Source: Anastrepha obliqua
Lineage: Eukaryota; Arthropoda; Insecta; Diptera; Tephritidae
Reading direction: 5' to 3'
DNA length: 64,000 nucleotides
Assembly: GCF_027943255.1 (NCBI RefSeq)
Contig: NC_072895.1
Coordinates: forward strand, 21,116,001-21,180,000
In this document: positions 44,551 to 55,214 of the stretch, in pieces
Layout of the letters: every line of letters starts with the position of its first letter
How positions within the stretch are numbered: position 1 is the stretch's first letter
Notes under the pieces: model-generated
Seen by the model: the letters and a program-made list of their open reading frames with translations, nothing else
Databases searched by the model: none
What the model was told of the DNA's origin: nothing
Program-made: the position numbers and the translations under genes

Positions 44551-45688
44551 CAGGGTCCGGCACTCGAAGTGTAACCAATTAAAAAGGCCACAAAATTTAG
44601 TTTGGAAAACTACGTTTTTCAAGCCTTAAGACGGTCCAGAAACGAATCTCAACCTGCTCGAATGTGACCTGCAGGTATGCTGGCCCGCTCGCGGACAATG
44701 GCCTATTTCAGCGCCTCGAGACTGGTGAATCTCTTAGTTCGGGCCTTGCTCTTCAAAATAACCCAAAGAGAATAATCTATCGGATTCGCGTCTGATGAAT
44801 ATGAGAACCATTATGTAGATGTTATGAAGTTTGGAACTTTGTTTTTTAGCCATTCTTGGTTCCCTCGCGCTTTGTGAGATGGTGCTGACTACGTCCATGG
44901 TCTGCCACCGAAATCTTTGTATGGCCTCGCCTTCAAAGCAACCTCCAGAATACTTTTCCGATAATATTTCGCATTCACCTTGACGCCAGGCTCGATGAAA
45001 ACGATTGGAGAGCGCCCATCTGTGGTTACAACGGCCCAAATCATTACCTATGGCGGGTGCTGCCTCCTGGTGGCCAATCGTTTTGAGAGTTTACGAATTG
45101 CTCAGTTTGAAAAAGTTTCTCGTCAGAAAAAACAATGCTCGGAAATTGACCGCCAAGCGAAGCAACTCCTTCGCTCTCTCAAGTCTGACATGCTGCTGCT
45201 TTGCTGTGAGATCATCCGTCTTTTGGATCTTGTAAGGCTTGACTTTGAGATCAATTTTTAGTATGCGGCGGATGCTACGGTCAGATATTTTCCGTTCTTT
45301 CGCCATTGGATTGGTACTTCGCTGGGGATTTCGCTCAAGTCAGCTCTTCACTTTTTGAACCATTTCACGTGACGTTGCAGTCTTTTGATGAGCACCCCCA
45401 TGACGTTTCGAGATGCTACCAGTATCATTGTAACGAGTAACGGTGCGATAAACAAAAACTTTATTTACTTTAAGGAGCTCGAGTTCGCGAACAATCGCTG
45501 GTTGTGATTTTCCATCCAAATATAATGCAATCACACCGATTATGTTTAAAATCCATTAATAATTTTCTTCTTTCGCGTTTACTCTAGGTAAAATCGCGCT
45601 TATAAACAATACTCTGGACTGTTATTTAGCCCCTGCATTAGGTGCGCGAGCGGTCTGAAGTTGGTTACACTTCGTGTGTCGGACCCTG
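44551..45688 (-). mobile_element. DD37D (maT-like) element, second copy
   Basis: Termini CAGGGTCCGGCACTCGAAG and CAGGGTCCGACACACGAAG are flanked by TA (44549-44550, 45689-45690). The minus strand starts with ALYLDGKSQPAIVRELELLK, VYRTVTRYNDTGSISKRHGG (intact first helix-turn-helix), then a second DNA-binding segment; the catalytic part follows in broken frames. At 1138 bp it is about 120 bp shorter than the copy at 3271-4529. It is inside Pkn intron 2. Confidence 0.9.
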
Positions 45689-46703
45689 TATATTTTATAT
45701 TTGATGGCTTAAAATAGTTTGAATTATTTCACAATACTTGATTTAGAAATAAAATTGAATCAAAACTGCAATACCATATAAAAGCTCATATGCGATAAAG
45801 GGTTAAGTGCGTATCCGAACTTTATTACTCACAACTGTACATGCCTACACAAATCTGCAAAACGTGGCATGGCGAATATTCAAGTTTTTATAAAATAATT
45901 TCTAAAAATTTTTAATATCATTTAATGAGTATTTGGTCAGAATTTTGCCATTCTTTAAGATCACTCATTAAACTTCAATCCTTTCACCCTCATTTATCTC
46001 TGCAAAAATTTCCATTTATACGCCAACGAGAATACGAACAGCACAGCGTTTCTGCTCATTCATGAAAACCAATTCGTAGGCACAAGGGCTTACTTAGTGC
46101 CAATGGTCGTCTCCTTGAATTTTTTTTTCATATTCCCCGGCAGTGTTATGAATTGGAGCAACAGTTGGCAAATAGCCAGGGTGAGATGAAAATAGTCCAT
46201 TGTTGTTATGACCTCAGATGTGTCTATTCATGATTATGTGAATAAAAAAATAAATTGAACGAATAGAATGGACGGATGGTTGACTGGTTGGCTGGATGGA
46301 ATACATAAATGCGACAGAGTGGGGTATTTGCTTATTATGTAATCCACTATATTTCGTCATCGCTTCTATTATTCTAGATGGGCACTTGTAATTGTAATGG
46401 TATTTACACATGTTAGAGTTCCTGCACATACATATACGAGTACAATTGTGAATACAAAAATAGTCCATACCTTAGTAATTTTATTTTGATGATACATAAA
46501 GTTTTTATGAAGGGCCAAAAAACTAACAATAAAGCCGTAAAGACTTCCAGGATTATACGAGTACAGAGTCGCGATGATTAATTTCATTGAGTTGAGATAT
46601 GAGAATTTTTTAATGCAAATTAGTTCAATGAGTGTTTGCAGCATTAAATTTTATAGTTTTACTACACGCGAACTTTAAAAGTTTGAATAACATTTTAAGT
46701 AAA
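45689..46703. other. No feature recognised (Pkn intron 2)
   Basis: About 1 kb of AT-rich intronic DNA. Open frames up to 91 residues on the minus strand lack motifs. Confidence 0.5.
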
Positions 46704-47837
46704 GAGTGATCAGTTTAGAGGTATTGGATTTTAAATTGAAATAAAACGACGAAAATTCAGATTGATTGGGCAGTCTTTATTATTTTTGTGTAGATCCATT
46801 CACGACATTTATTTTTTAAAGATAATCCCTTTCCAATGTTCGACACAACTGCGCCATAATTTGGCCATCCGATATCCTCCAATTTCGATATCTCGTGAAT
46901 AACTTTAGTAATGTCGGCGTCCAATGCCTCCATTGAAGCTGGTTTATCCCCAAAGCAGTTAGACTTTACATTTTACATACCCCAGCAAATAAATATCCAT
47001 AGGTGTGATATCACCCGGTCCTGGCCAATCCACCAATCCACTGCTCCGAGACGAGAGATTAATTCCTGACCAAAACGACGACGTAGTAAATTCATTGTTT
47101 CACGGACTGTATGGCAAGTATCGTCGTCTTGTTGGAACCAAATGTTGTGGAGATCACGGGTTTCAATTTCCGACATCAAAAAGTTTTTTATCATGACGCG
47201 AAAGCGTTCGCCATTCACTTCTCGATGATTCCTCCAGCCCAAAGGCCGCACCAGACGGTTGTTTTCAATGGATGTAATGGGTGTTCTTGAATGACTTTGG
47301 ATTGCTATTCAGTCCAAATACGAAAATTGTACTTATTGATGTAGCTATAAAGCCAAAAAAGAGTCTCATTGCTGAACGAAATCCGGGTCCCAAAATGCGG
47401 ATCTTCGGCGAGTTCTTCAGACGCCTAACGACTGAATCTATGACGCTTTGGAAGATTAGTCATCTTGGATTAGCTGTATTTTATACGCTTCCAAAGCAAG
47501 ATCTTTGCGTAAAATCGCCCAAGTAGTGAGATCGGCGCCGAATCGATTCTTCGGCAAACTCTCATTTACAGCCGCAATATTCTCTTCACTTCGGGCTGTA
47601 CGTAGTCTAATCGGTCAAGATTCAGCGAATAATGTACAATTATTCTTAGCTTAGCCGATGATTTGCCGAATAGTGCGTTCGGTAGGACGGTTACGCACAC
47701 CATAAGATAGATGGCTTGAGCGCGCGATGAAAACTTCCACAGAGCGTCAATGAATACTGAAAAAAGTTACGTATTTAGTTTGACAGTAGACACGCGTGAT
47801 CTGTCAAAAAACCCTATTGGAAAAAGGACCACCTAAT
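46704..47837 (-). mobile_element. DD41D-type mariner, second long copy
   Basis: The minus strand encodes PLGWRNHREVNGERFRVMIK, WFQQDDDTCHT (second catalytic Asp), LLRRRFGQELISRLGAVDW, then, after a frame change, DITPMDIYLLGYVK (third Asp). The frame change coincides with a direct 8-bp duplication GTGGATTG (about 47025-47045). Terminal similarity is weak (GTGATCAGTTT against GTGGTCCTTTTT), so boundaries are approximate. It is a relative of the 10230 copy but diverged, perhaps a subfamily. Confidence 0.7.
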
Positions 47838-47879
47838 CAGATTGGGTGCATCGCCTTTATAGGGTGCCTCGCAAAAAAC

Positions 47880-49400
47880 AAGTAGGTAGGTACATAGGTA
47901 GGTGAAATGGTTGATGCGGCAGTCTGGCACTCCTCAAGTAGCACTAAAGCGCCGTTCTGATACCATTATAAGACCTCCAACAGGCAGATATCTTCAGCCA
48001 GCCAGAGAAATAAGAGAGAAGATTGGTGAGATTTAGGCTAGTCGAAGAAGCACCCAGTGACCTTAATCGTCTAGTTGCTAAACCTGGACATTTACAGTGA
48101 AAGTGCTCAACAGTCTCCTGTAAACATGGCCAGGGGTTTGGAAATTGGGTGGCGAGGGGTCCAAAGGACTTTCTGAGTTCTTCGTGCATTGTACTGGGGC
48201 CAAAGGTGTTTCGAAATAGCACATGAAGAAATGGAGCTCCATCTTCTTTGCGCTTTCCTGAGAAATAATTGTGCACTTCTCCTTTAACAACTGTCAGGTG
48301 GATGCCGATGACTGGGTAGGAAGTCTATGAGGTCAATTCAGTCCCCTTCCTGACAAACTCATCTACAATTTCATTTCCCTCTATTGTTCTATGTCCTGTA
48401 ACCCAGAGAAATGTCACCTGCACACCCAATAGATATGATCTCCTTTTTACAGAAGTGCACCATGGTGTCATCAGAGCAATGATCGCGGCTTGACTATCGG
48501 CGAAAATGTTAATATCTCCCTCGCTCCCGCGTTCCCTAAGCATTTTGCATGTCTGCAGGATCGCAAAGGCTTCTGCTTGAAAAACACTAGCAGTATTCGG
48601 CAGTTTAAAGGAGATCGATAAATTGGAGAAAACCTCTGCTCCGACTCCCGATTCCATCTTGGACCCGTCAGTGAAGACAGAGGTGCAAACTTCGGTGCAG
48701 ATTTTCCCCTCGATCCAATACTGGAACCCTCAGTGAAGACAAAGGTGCAAGCTTCGGTGCAGATTTTCCCCTCATACCCAATACTGCCTATTTGGAAGGA
48801 TTGCCCTAATACGACCCTTCAACTCCAGTTTGCGAATAGAGAGATCTGTTCGAAGTTCGGAGAAATACCGAATAAATACGAATAACCGAAAATTCTACCA
48901 TGTCCTGTGAAAGATTGTCTCCAGAGGCCAACTTCCTTTAACCTGATTCCACTTTGAGCTGCGATGGAAATAACGTGAAAGTTGATAGGAAGTAAGTGCA
49001 AAACGACACACGGCAGCACTGGGGCAAGTTTTACATGATCCGGTGATGCAAATGCATGCAGCCCTTTGCACCTTCCCCAGTTTAGTTATATTATATATAT
49101 GGAACTTGGAGTCAAGTATCACTCCAAGATACCTAACTTCCGATGAAAGCGGTAAAACGTAGCTGTTAAATTTAGGAAGTCGAAAGGGTGGATGTTTATA
49201 TTTTCGTTTTGTCAGAGTTGACTCGGAGGCCGCAAGTGGTAGCCCAGCGACTGAGTATAGCCAGTGACGCTTGACTTCTTTAAGTTTAACAATACGAAAA
49301 AGAAGCTCAAAGCGTGTCGCCAGTACGGGAAACAAAACCCTTTCTCTCTTCCCCCTTCCGCTCTTCTTGCACCAACAAAATGTTTCCCTGTGTAAATCGG
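47880..49400 (-). mobile_element. LOA/I-like LINE, RT C-terminus through 3' tail
   Basis: Minus-strand pieces in order: KRKYKHPPFRLPKFNSYVLP and VRYLGVILDSKFH (end of RT), KVQRAACICITGSCKTCPSA, then MESGVGAEVFSNLSISF with AEAFAILQTCKMLRERG (RNase H), INIFADSQAAI, VTFLWVTGHRTIEGNEIVDE, and ETVEHFHCKCPGLATRRLRS (zinc knuckle). A 63-bp segment at about 48668-48790 is tandemly doubled. The tail is (CTAC)n-like near 47880. At 1.5 kb it is one of the longer LINE remnants, with frameshifts between domains. It is antisense within Pkn intron 2. Confidence 0.85.
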
Positions 49401-49513
49401 GGCTTAGCAGTACAATCCAATATTTGATCCGTCGTACTATTATGGAACTTACATACATATATTCATACGTACTTTTAATTTGGAAATCTATCATGTGTCG
49501 GTTTATCTTTCAG

Positions 49514-50055
49514 ATGGATATTCTTCCAATTTATCCACCCCAACCTCCACCTTAGGTGGCAGTGTCAGCAGCGCTAGCTTGAGCGGCGGCAATGGCGGGC
49601 TTATTGGCGGTGGCCACGAACAGCTTTCAGCGAACGACAAGATGCTCATCTCACTCGAGAAGCAATTGAATATCGAAATGAAAGTGAAGAATGGCGCTGA
49701 GAATATGATACAGTCATTGGCCAATGGCCATCATGGGCGCGACAAGAAGCTCTTGGCCGAGGCGCAACAAATGTTGGCTGATTCAAAGGCGAAAATTGAA
49801 TTCTTGCGGTTACGCATCCTCAAAGTGAAGCAAAACAAGGAGCATGCCCATAAGTTATCCGTGCAGGCAGCTATTGCGGCCAGTGGTGATGGCGAGAATG
49901 GTGGTCAGCCGCAGCGGCTGGAGACGACGCTCGAAGAGCGTATCGAGGAGTTGCGGCATCGCTTACGCATAGAGGCCGCTGTGGTAGATGGAGCAAAGAA
50001 TGTGATACGTACACTACAGAATAATAAAGTGCCCGATAAGAAGGCCTTGCAGGAG
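49514..50055 (+). CDS. Pkn: Pkn, HR1b and HR1c-start exon
   Basis: The exon is 542 bp, entered in phase 1 (AT completes Asp of DGYSSNLSTP) and left in phase 0 at CAGGAG/GTAAGT. The acceptor is TTATCTTTCAG. It encodes a Ser/Gly-rich linker (about residues 1-40 of the exon), then HR1b (MLISLEKQLNIEMKVKNGAE, NMIQSLAN, KKLLAEAQQMLADSKAKIEF, LRLRILKVKQ), a short Gly/Gln linker, and the first helix of HR1c (LEERIEELRHRLRIEAAVVD, GAKNVIRTLQNNKVPDKKAL). HR1 repeats form coiled-coil Rho/Rac-binding modules. The rest of HR1c must be in the next exon, not found up to 64000. Codon use and GC content are typical of a conserved host gene and contrast with the flanking transposons. Confidence 0.95.
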
Positions 50056-50307
50056 GTAAGTGGGCATACATATGTAGATATTTGAATAAGTAACATTTAG
50101 TTTTAAATACGTTTTTGGATTGGTTATGGTGTTAGATGTTTTGCAGTATTTGCTGATCAAGTGATATTTTTATTTAACTGAAGAGAAGAAGTCGGTAAAT
50201 ACGTATTTCAGAATCTTATCAGAAAATTAGACTTATTTTCCGATTATTAAGTCGAAAATCTTCGCATTTTAAAAAACATAAACCGATAATGAAAGTTCAT
50301 TCGGGCT

Positions 50308-50782
50308 AGCGGGCGATGCTAGCCGGATCGAAATTAATGAATCTAACTCTGCTGTACCAGTCAGATGGTCCAAAAATAAGGTACTTATAAATTCTCTCGG
50401 TACTAAAGCTGCAATTAGTGGTGCGTAAAGGTGCAATTTTTGTCATAAAACACGAATAATTTGCACTAAGCTTATTAATTTTCCGTCGTTCATTTCTAAT
50501 ATTCAAATTTGGATCGCAAATATCAAAACAAATGTAAAGTATTTCACAGCTGCTTACGGTTACGGTTCAATAGATACATACGCAACGGTTATGGCTATGG
50601 CACGTATAATACTTTACAGTGATGCCAGCTGACTGCTATGGTTATGGTTATGGCGTTATGGTGCGGCACCACTGATTGCAGCTTTAGTACCGAGAGAATT
50701 TATAAGTATCTCATTTTTGGATTATCTGATTGGCATAGCAGAGTTAGATTCATTAAATTCGATCTGTGTAGAGTCGTCCGCT
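50308..50782. mobile_element. Fold-back MITE with long inverted arms
   Basis: The arm 50308-50420 is the near-perfect reverse complement of 50660-50782 (for example AATGAATCTAACTCTGCT and ATAAATTCTCTCGGTACTAA on each side). The central ~240 bp holds GGTTATGG/GGTTACGG short repeats. There is no coding sequence. The transcript of Pkn intron 3 could form a hairpin of over 100 bp here. The transposon family is not recognised; long-TIR hAT or Mutator-like MITEs look like this. Confidence 0.8.
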
Positions 50783-51429
50783 GAACCATCCGTGTAGCTC
50801 AGCCATCACCGCAAGGACTTTTCAACAATACTCTAATATGTTCTTAAAACCTTATTTTAAGACTCCAAATTCCTATAAGTCTTAAGATATGCTGTCAAGT
50901 TTCATATACAGTGCGTTTAATAACTATATCACCGGAATTTATTCACAAGTTGTGACAAAAAAAATGTTATAGTTCATTTCCCTACAAAAATTAGTCCAAC
51001 TTTCAAATGTTGCGCATATTATAATAAACAATTTTTTTCTTAAAGTTTTATCAAAAATGTCAAACTTTTTAACCCGAATATTTTTAGCAAAAATTCTTAA
51101 AAAAATTGCAGGATTATACCCTATTGAATTTTGTTGCATTAAAATTCAAGTTTGTTATAGCTCAATAGCGTTGATTATTGATTTTTTTTTTTGCTGGCGG
51201 TCTTCTGAATTCTCTTCATATAAAAATTTTTCAAATATTCGTTATATGGAAGAAAATGCATAGGGAACGATTGAACAACGGTTTTTAAGGCCGAACCCAA
51301 CCGAACCGAACTGAAATTTTTTGGTCGAACATGGCCGAAGCCGAAGTTCTTCTTCTTCTTGATTGGCGCGATAATAGCCAAAGGTTCAAAAATCTTCTAT
51401 GTTCTCCGTTTTTTATTTTAACTGTTACT
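50783..51429. other. No gene; RTE tail scrap at about 51345-51375
   Basis: AT-rich intronic DNA, with a 30-bp scrap CTTCTTCTTCTTGATTGGCG matching the reverse complement of the RTE-like LINE 3' end. A small CCGAAC-type repeat lies at about 51293-51345. Confidence 0.5.
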
Positions 51430-51878
51430 AGTGGTCGTGAAATCAAATTTGCGAGAGTGAGTGACTGAAGGACACTATTGAATTCCTATTGAATAGCTTT
51501 TTCAAGGTGCAATAGGCAAATAAACTTGCGTCCGCCTATATAAACTTGCTTGCTAAGAATACTCCAGAGGTTCTCCATTGGATTTAGGTGTGTACTAACT
51601 CCGGGCCACTGCAGCACAGGAATATTTTTCGACGCCAGAAACTCCTTTGCACGCTTACCGCTATGGATTGAAGCATTGTACTGCAGATACGTACAAGACT
51701 CACCGGGAAATTATTCGGCAAAATGCAATAAAACATTTTCCAAGACCTCTACGTAATATTCTGCGTTCATAGGGTGGAGTAAGCTTCGGTTAGTTATATT
51801 TGATATATTAAATTCGCATCTTCACTCAAAGTTTGCTGTATTCTTCTCTTCGTAACATTGAGAAAAAGTTCGCATCTA
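51430..51878 (-). mobile_element. Tc1-like transposase C-terminal remnant
   Basis: On the minus strand: ENVLLHFAE, NASIHSGKRAKEFLASKNIP, VLQWPGVSTHLNPMENLWSI, LSKQVY. This is the second-catalytic-motif to C-terminal region of a DD34E element. The expected Asp before NASIH is Tyr (TAC), so the active site is lost. It is bounded directly by the DD37D element at 51879. Confidence 0.75.
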
Positions 51879-52642
51879 CAGGGTCCAGCTCTGGAAGTGT
51901 AACCCACTTCAGACCGCTCGCGCAGCTGATGCGACTTGTGCGAAATCCCCGACGAAGTGCCAATCAAATGGCGAAAGAAAGAAAAATATCTGACCGTGGC
52001 ACCCGTCGCTTATTGAAAAATTATCTCAAAGTCGAGGCTTACAAGATCCAAAAGGCGCAAGATCACCTCACACCAAAGCAGGCTTGGCAAAAAGCGGTCA
52101 ATTTCCGAACATTGTGTTTTCTGAGCAATTGGTAAACTCCCAAAATTATAGTTTATTTTACCGACCGTTCATACAAGAATTTGAGTCATCGATTGGCCAC
52201 CAGGAGACAGCACCCGCCACAAGTAATGGTTTGGGCCGCTGTAATCGCAGATGGGCACCGTCCAATCGTTTTCATCGAGCTTGGTGTTAAGGTAAATGCG
52301 AAATATTATTGGGGAAGTATTCTGGAGGTTGCTTTGAAGCCGTGGACATTTCGGTGCCAGACCATGGACGTTTCAACAGGACTTCGCACCGTCTCACAAA
52401 GCTCGAGTGAGCCAAGAATGTCTGAAAAACAACGTTTCGAACTTCAAAACGTTTACACAATGGCTCCCTAATTCACCAGACTCGAATCCAATGGATTGTT
52501 CTCTTTGAGCCGTTTTGGAGAGCAAGGTACGAACTAAAAGATTCATCAGTCTCGAGGCGCTGGAAAAAGCCATTGTTCGCGAGCGGGCCAAAATACCTGC
52601 AATTCACATTCGGGCAGCTTGCAATTCGTTTCTGGACCGTCT
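51879..52642 (+). mobile_element. DD37D (maT-like) element, third copy, truncated
   Basis: It begins CAGGGTCCAGCTCTGGAAG after TA (51877-51878). The first helix-turn-helix is deleted. It continues NPRRSANQMAKERKISDRGT, AYKIQKAQD, QVMVWAAVIADGHRP, VNAKYYWGSI, then in other frames FAPSHKARVSQE and NSPDSNPMD. Counting from the Asp before FAPSH to that of NPMD gives 37 residues between. The other terminus is missing: similarity to copy 1 stops at about 52642. Confidence 0.85.
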
Positions 52643-52689
52643 TCACTCTCGGATTAATCGTATTTCCTGTAGCCACCCACTCTTCTCTT

Positions 52690-53220
52690 TACTTCATATT
52701 GATAAAAGGCATCATTTCTCATCTTCCGTGATGATTCGGTACCAAAAGCGCTGTTTATGACCGCGAGTTGCTCGATGGCGGGTGAAATGCAGAGAAGCAA
52801 TTTATTGGCGACTTCGTTTGTTTTATTTCGTTGAGCTCGTGAAGCATCCAGGCTCCCAATTTTTCAGTAAATCCCATGGAATGAAGGTGATTGAGAATCG
52901 TTTTATGATCGCAGTTAATTTTTTCCGCCAATTCACGACTGGTTTGGCGACTGTTCTTCTTCAAAACTAATTTGAGACTTTTTCATCGAATTCAGAAGGC
53001 CTTCCGCTTCTTCCGCTGCGGGACGTGTCATAGACGTCAAAGTCGTCATTTTTGAACTCTGCAAACCGTTTCCTTGCTGCAGACTCGCCTATGACACCTT
53101 CTCCATGCACGTCGCAAATTTCCCGGGCTGCTTCGGCACCTTTTGACCTCGATGGAAAGCAAAGAAGAGCAGGTGTCGCAAATGCTGATTTTTGCCTCCT
53201 GGGTATTCCATTTCTAAGCC
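52690..53220 (-). mobile_element. Mariner N-terminal fragment
   Basis: The minus strand encodes the DNA-binding half of a DD34D-type transposase: EAAREICDVHGEGVIGESAA, RKRFAEFKNDDFDVYDTSRS, RPSEFDEKVSN, then in another frame NSRQTSRELAEKINCDHKTI, LNHLHSMGFTEKLGAW and HELNEI. It ends in decayed sequence near 52700. The catalytic domain is absent. Confidence 0.8.
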
Positions 53221-54014
53221 TCAAAACTAATAAAAAATTAAATAACTCAAAAATAGAATTAAAATAGTTTTGTAGAGCAGAAAGAGCTCTATCGAATGAA
53301 TACTTTGCCAAAGAGCAAACAGATCGTTGTAAAATAAAATAATAATTATTATGAGCTTTGGCCCACAGAAGTTTGTTCCATAGATGAACTTCACCTGGAT
53401 AATTCCAGTTTGCCACCAAATTAGTTTTTCACGATGGATTCACCCGTAAATAAAAAGCTTCTAAATTTTTTTTTGTTTTTCCAAAAATAATGAGCAACAA
53501 TGCTGTACGAAATTTTTTTGCACGCTGCTCTTCGTTGTTGCCACCTGGTGGAAATTGGGCTAATTGGTTAGCTCCATCATTTAAATTTGCATAAATTTGG
53601 TGTATGCGATAGCCAAAGAAAAACACACAAAAACTGAAAGCGAGCTATTTTATGCGCCGTAGCACACAGACCTTGGTCGATCGCCAGGGCTGTGTTGGTT
53701 GGTGTACGCATCAGCATCGCGAAGACACTTAAATTTTGCACAAGCCTCAGTTTGTGTATTCCAATAAATTTTTGGTTTTTATTTTCACTTGGGTTATTTT
53801 TATATAAAAAACAAAATGAGAGAAGGAAAAATAAGAAATTTAATTATGTAGAATGAAATATAAAAATATTTAAAGATTGAAAAATCTGTCCTGATTATGA
53901 TGCTGTAGAAGAAGTATTCTCTTTTAAATTTTGGCAGCGGAATTAAATTTAGCTACTCTAATTAGATGACGGCAAATTGGCCATACATACGTACATATAT
54001 ATTTTATGTATATA
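53221..54014. other. No gene recognised
   Basis: Pkn intron 3. A minus-strand frame at 53626-53429 contains NDGANQLAQFPPGGNNEEQR, which is protein-like but unknown to me. It may be part of an unrecognised element linked to the adjacent mariner fragment. Confidence 0.35.
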
Positions 54015-55214
54015 CGAGGGGGATGACGAAAGTTCGGTAAATTGAAAAAAAAAAAAATTAAGTTTTTATTTTTTTATTTTTAATCTTCATTCTTTTTTAT
54101 CTTCTCCAAATAATCACCATTAATTTTAATATATTTTTTTAATCTGTAAATTCTGAAAACAGTCCTAAAGATCGCGTTTTTGCAGCTTCTTAAGTTCAGT
54201 ATTAACCGCATTTATTATCGCTTCATTGCTACCAAAGAATTTTCCTCTCAAATATTTCTTAATTTTTGTAAATAACCAGAAATTACACGGCATCAGGTCC
54301 GCAGAATATGGCGATGGACGAATTTTTGCAATGCCAAAAAGCGTAATGAAATTACACATCATTTCAGCTGTCTAAGCTGGCGCATTGTCGTGGTGTAAGA
54401 AGTAGCGACGCAGCTCCTCGTTTTTCCTTTTTCCAAGTAAATTTTCGCACAATTTTAGTAAACAGTTTGCAGCATATGAGTATCATTTGGCAGTTACTGT
54501 GTGAGAAGCATCCTACGGAATAACAGCAAATATTTGCTGCTCTGGTGAAGTAACCGAGATTATCACTTTTGCTGCTGACATTTGCTGCCTCGCTTTCACA
54601 GGTGGACTTGTTCCTTTCCGCCTCCACAACATGGACGGTCATTTAGTTTCCGGATCATACTCAAAAAACCAAGCATCGTCCCCTATTATGATCATATTAA
54701 AGATTCGAGACTCTCTGTTTTTGAAGTTTCTTAAAAACTATTAAGCAACATTTGCTCTTTACTTCTTTTGGCTCTGATTCATGGAATTCGTGGAACCCAT
54801 CGAGCAGATTTCTTTGTGTAATGCAAATAATTATACAATATTATTTCCCGCGTCATTCGTGGACCTCCGCCAGTTTTTCGCTTCACCAGAGCAACATTTC
54901 TCTCGTCGGTCGACAATTTTGGCCCTCTTTCTTGAAGCTCGTCCTTCACAGAAAAATGTCCAATGTGAAATCTTTGATGCCACTTACAAATAATCTTAAG
55001 AGATGGAGAGTGCATTTTGTATGCAGTTTGGAACTCATTGAAAATTTTCACCGGCTTGAGTTGACGTCGAAAGCCATAAAGTCTTGATTAATGCATTTCC
55101 TGTGCTGCGTCGTAAAACTAGAGCAAAACTAATGGCATTTTAAAATTTTCAAAAAACGAAACAAACAAAAAATATACTACCGATTTACCCAACTTTTGTT
55201 AATCCACTTGTCTG
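54015..55214 (-). mobile_element. Mariner-type element, full-length, third Asp mutated
   Basis: Imperfect termini (GGATGACGAAAGTTCGGTAAAT against GGATTAACAAAAGTTGGGTAAAT) are flanked by TA (54013-54014, 55215-55216). The minus strand encodes PSLKIICKWHQRFHIGHFSV with KDELQERGP and DERNVALVKRK (helix-turn-helix), HHDNAPA followed by a stop (second Asp), and PYSADLMPCNFWLFTKIKKY, where the third catalytic Asp is Asn (AAT). At 1200 bp it is full length but broken and catalytically dead. Confidence 0.85.

Noticed and set aside
50790..50815. tRNA-like start (GTGTAGCTCAGCC)
   Set aside because: No following arms or B box; it lies at the edge of the fold-back element.
52967..53419. 150-residue minus-strand frame as a host gene
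   Set aside because: Its C-terminal half is the mariner N-terminal DNA-binding domain; the rest is unrecognised read-through.
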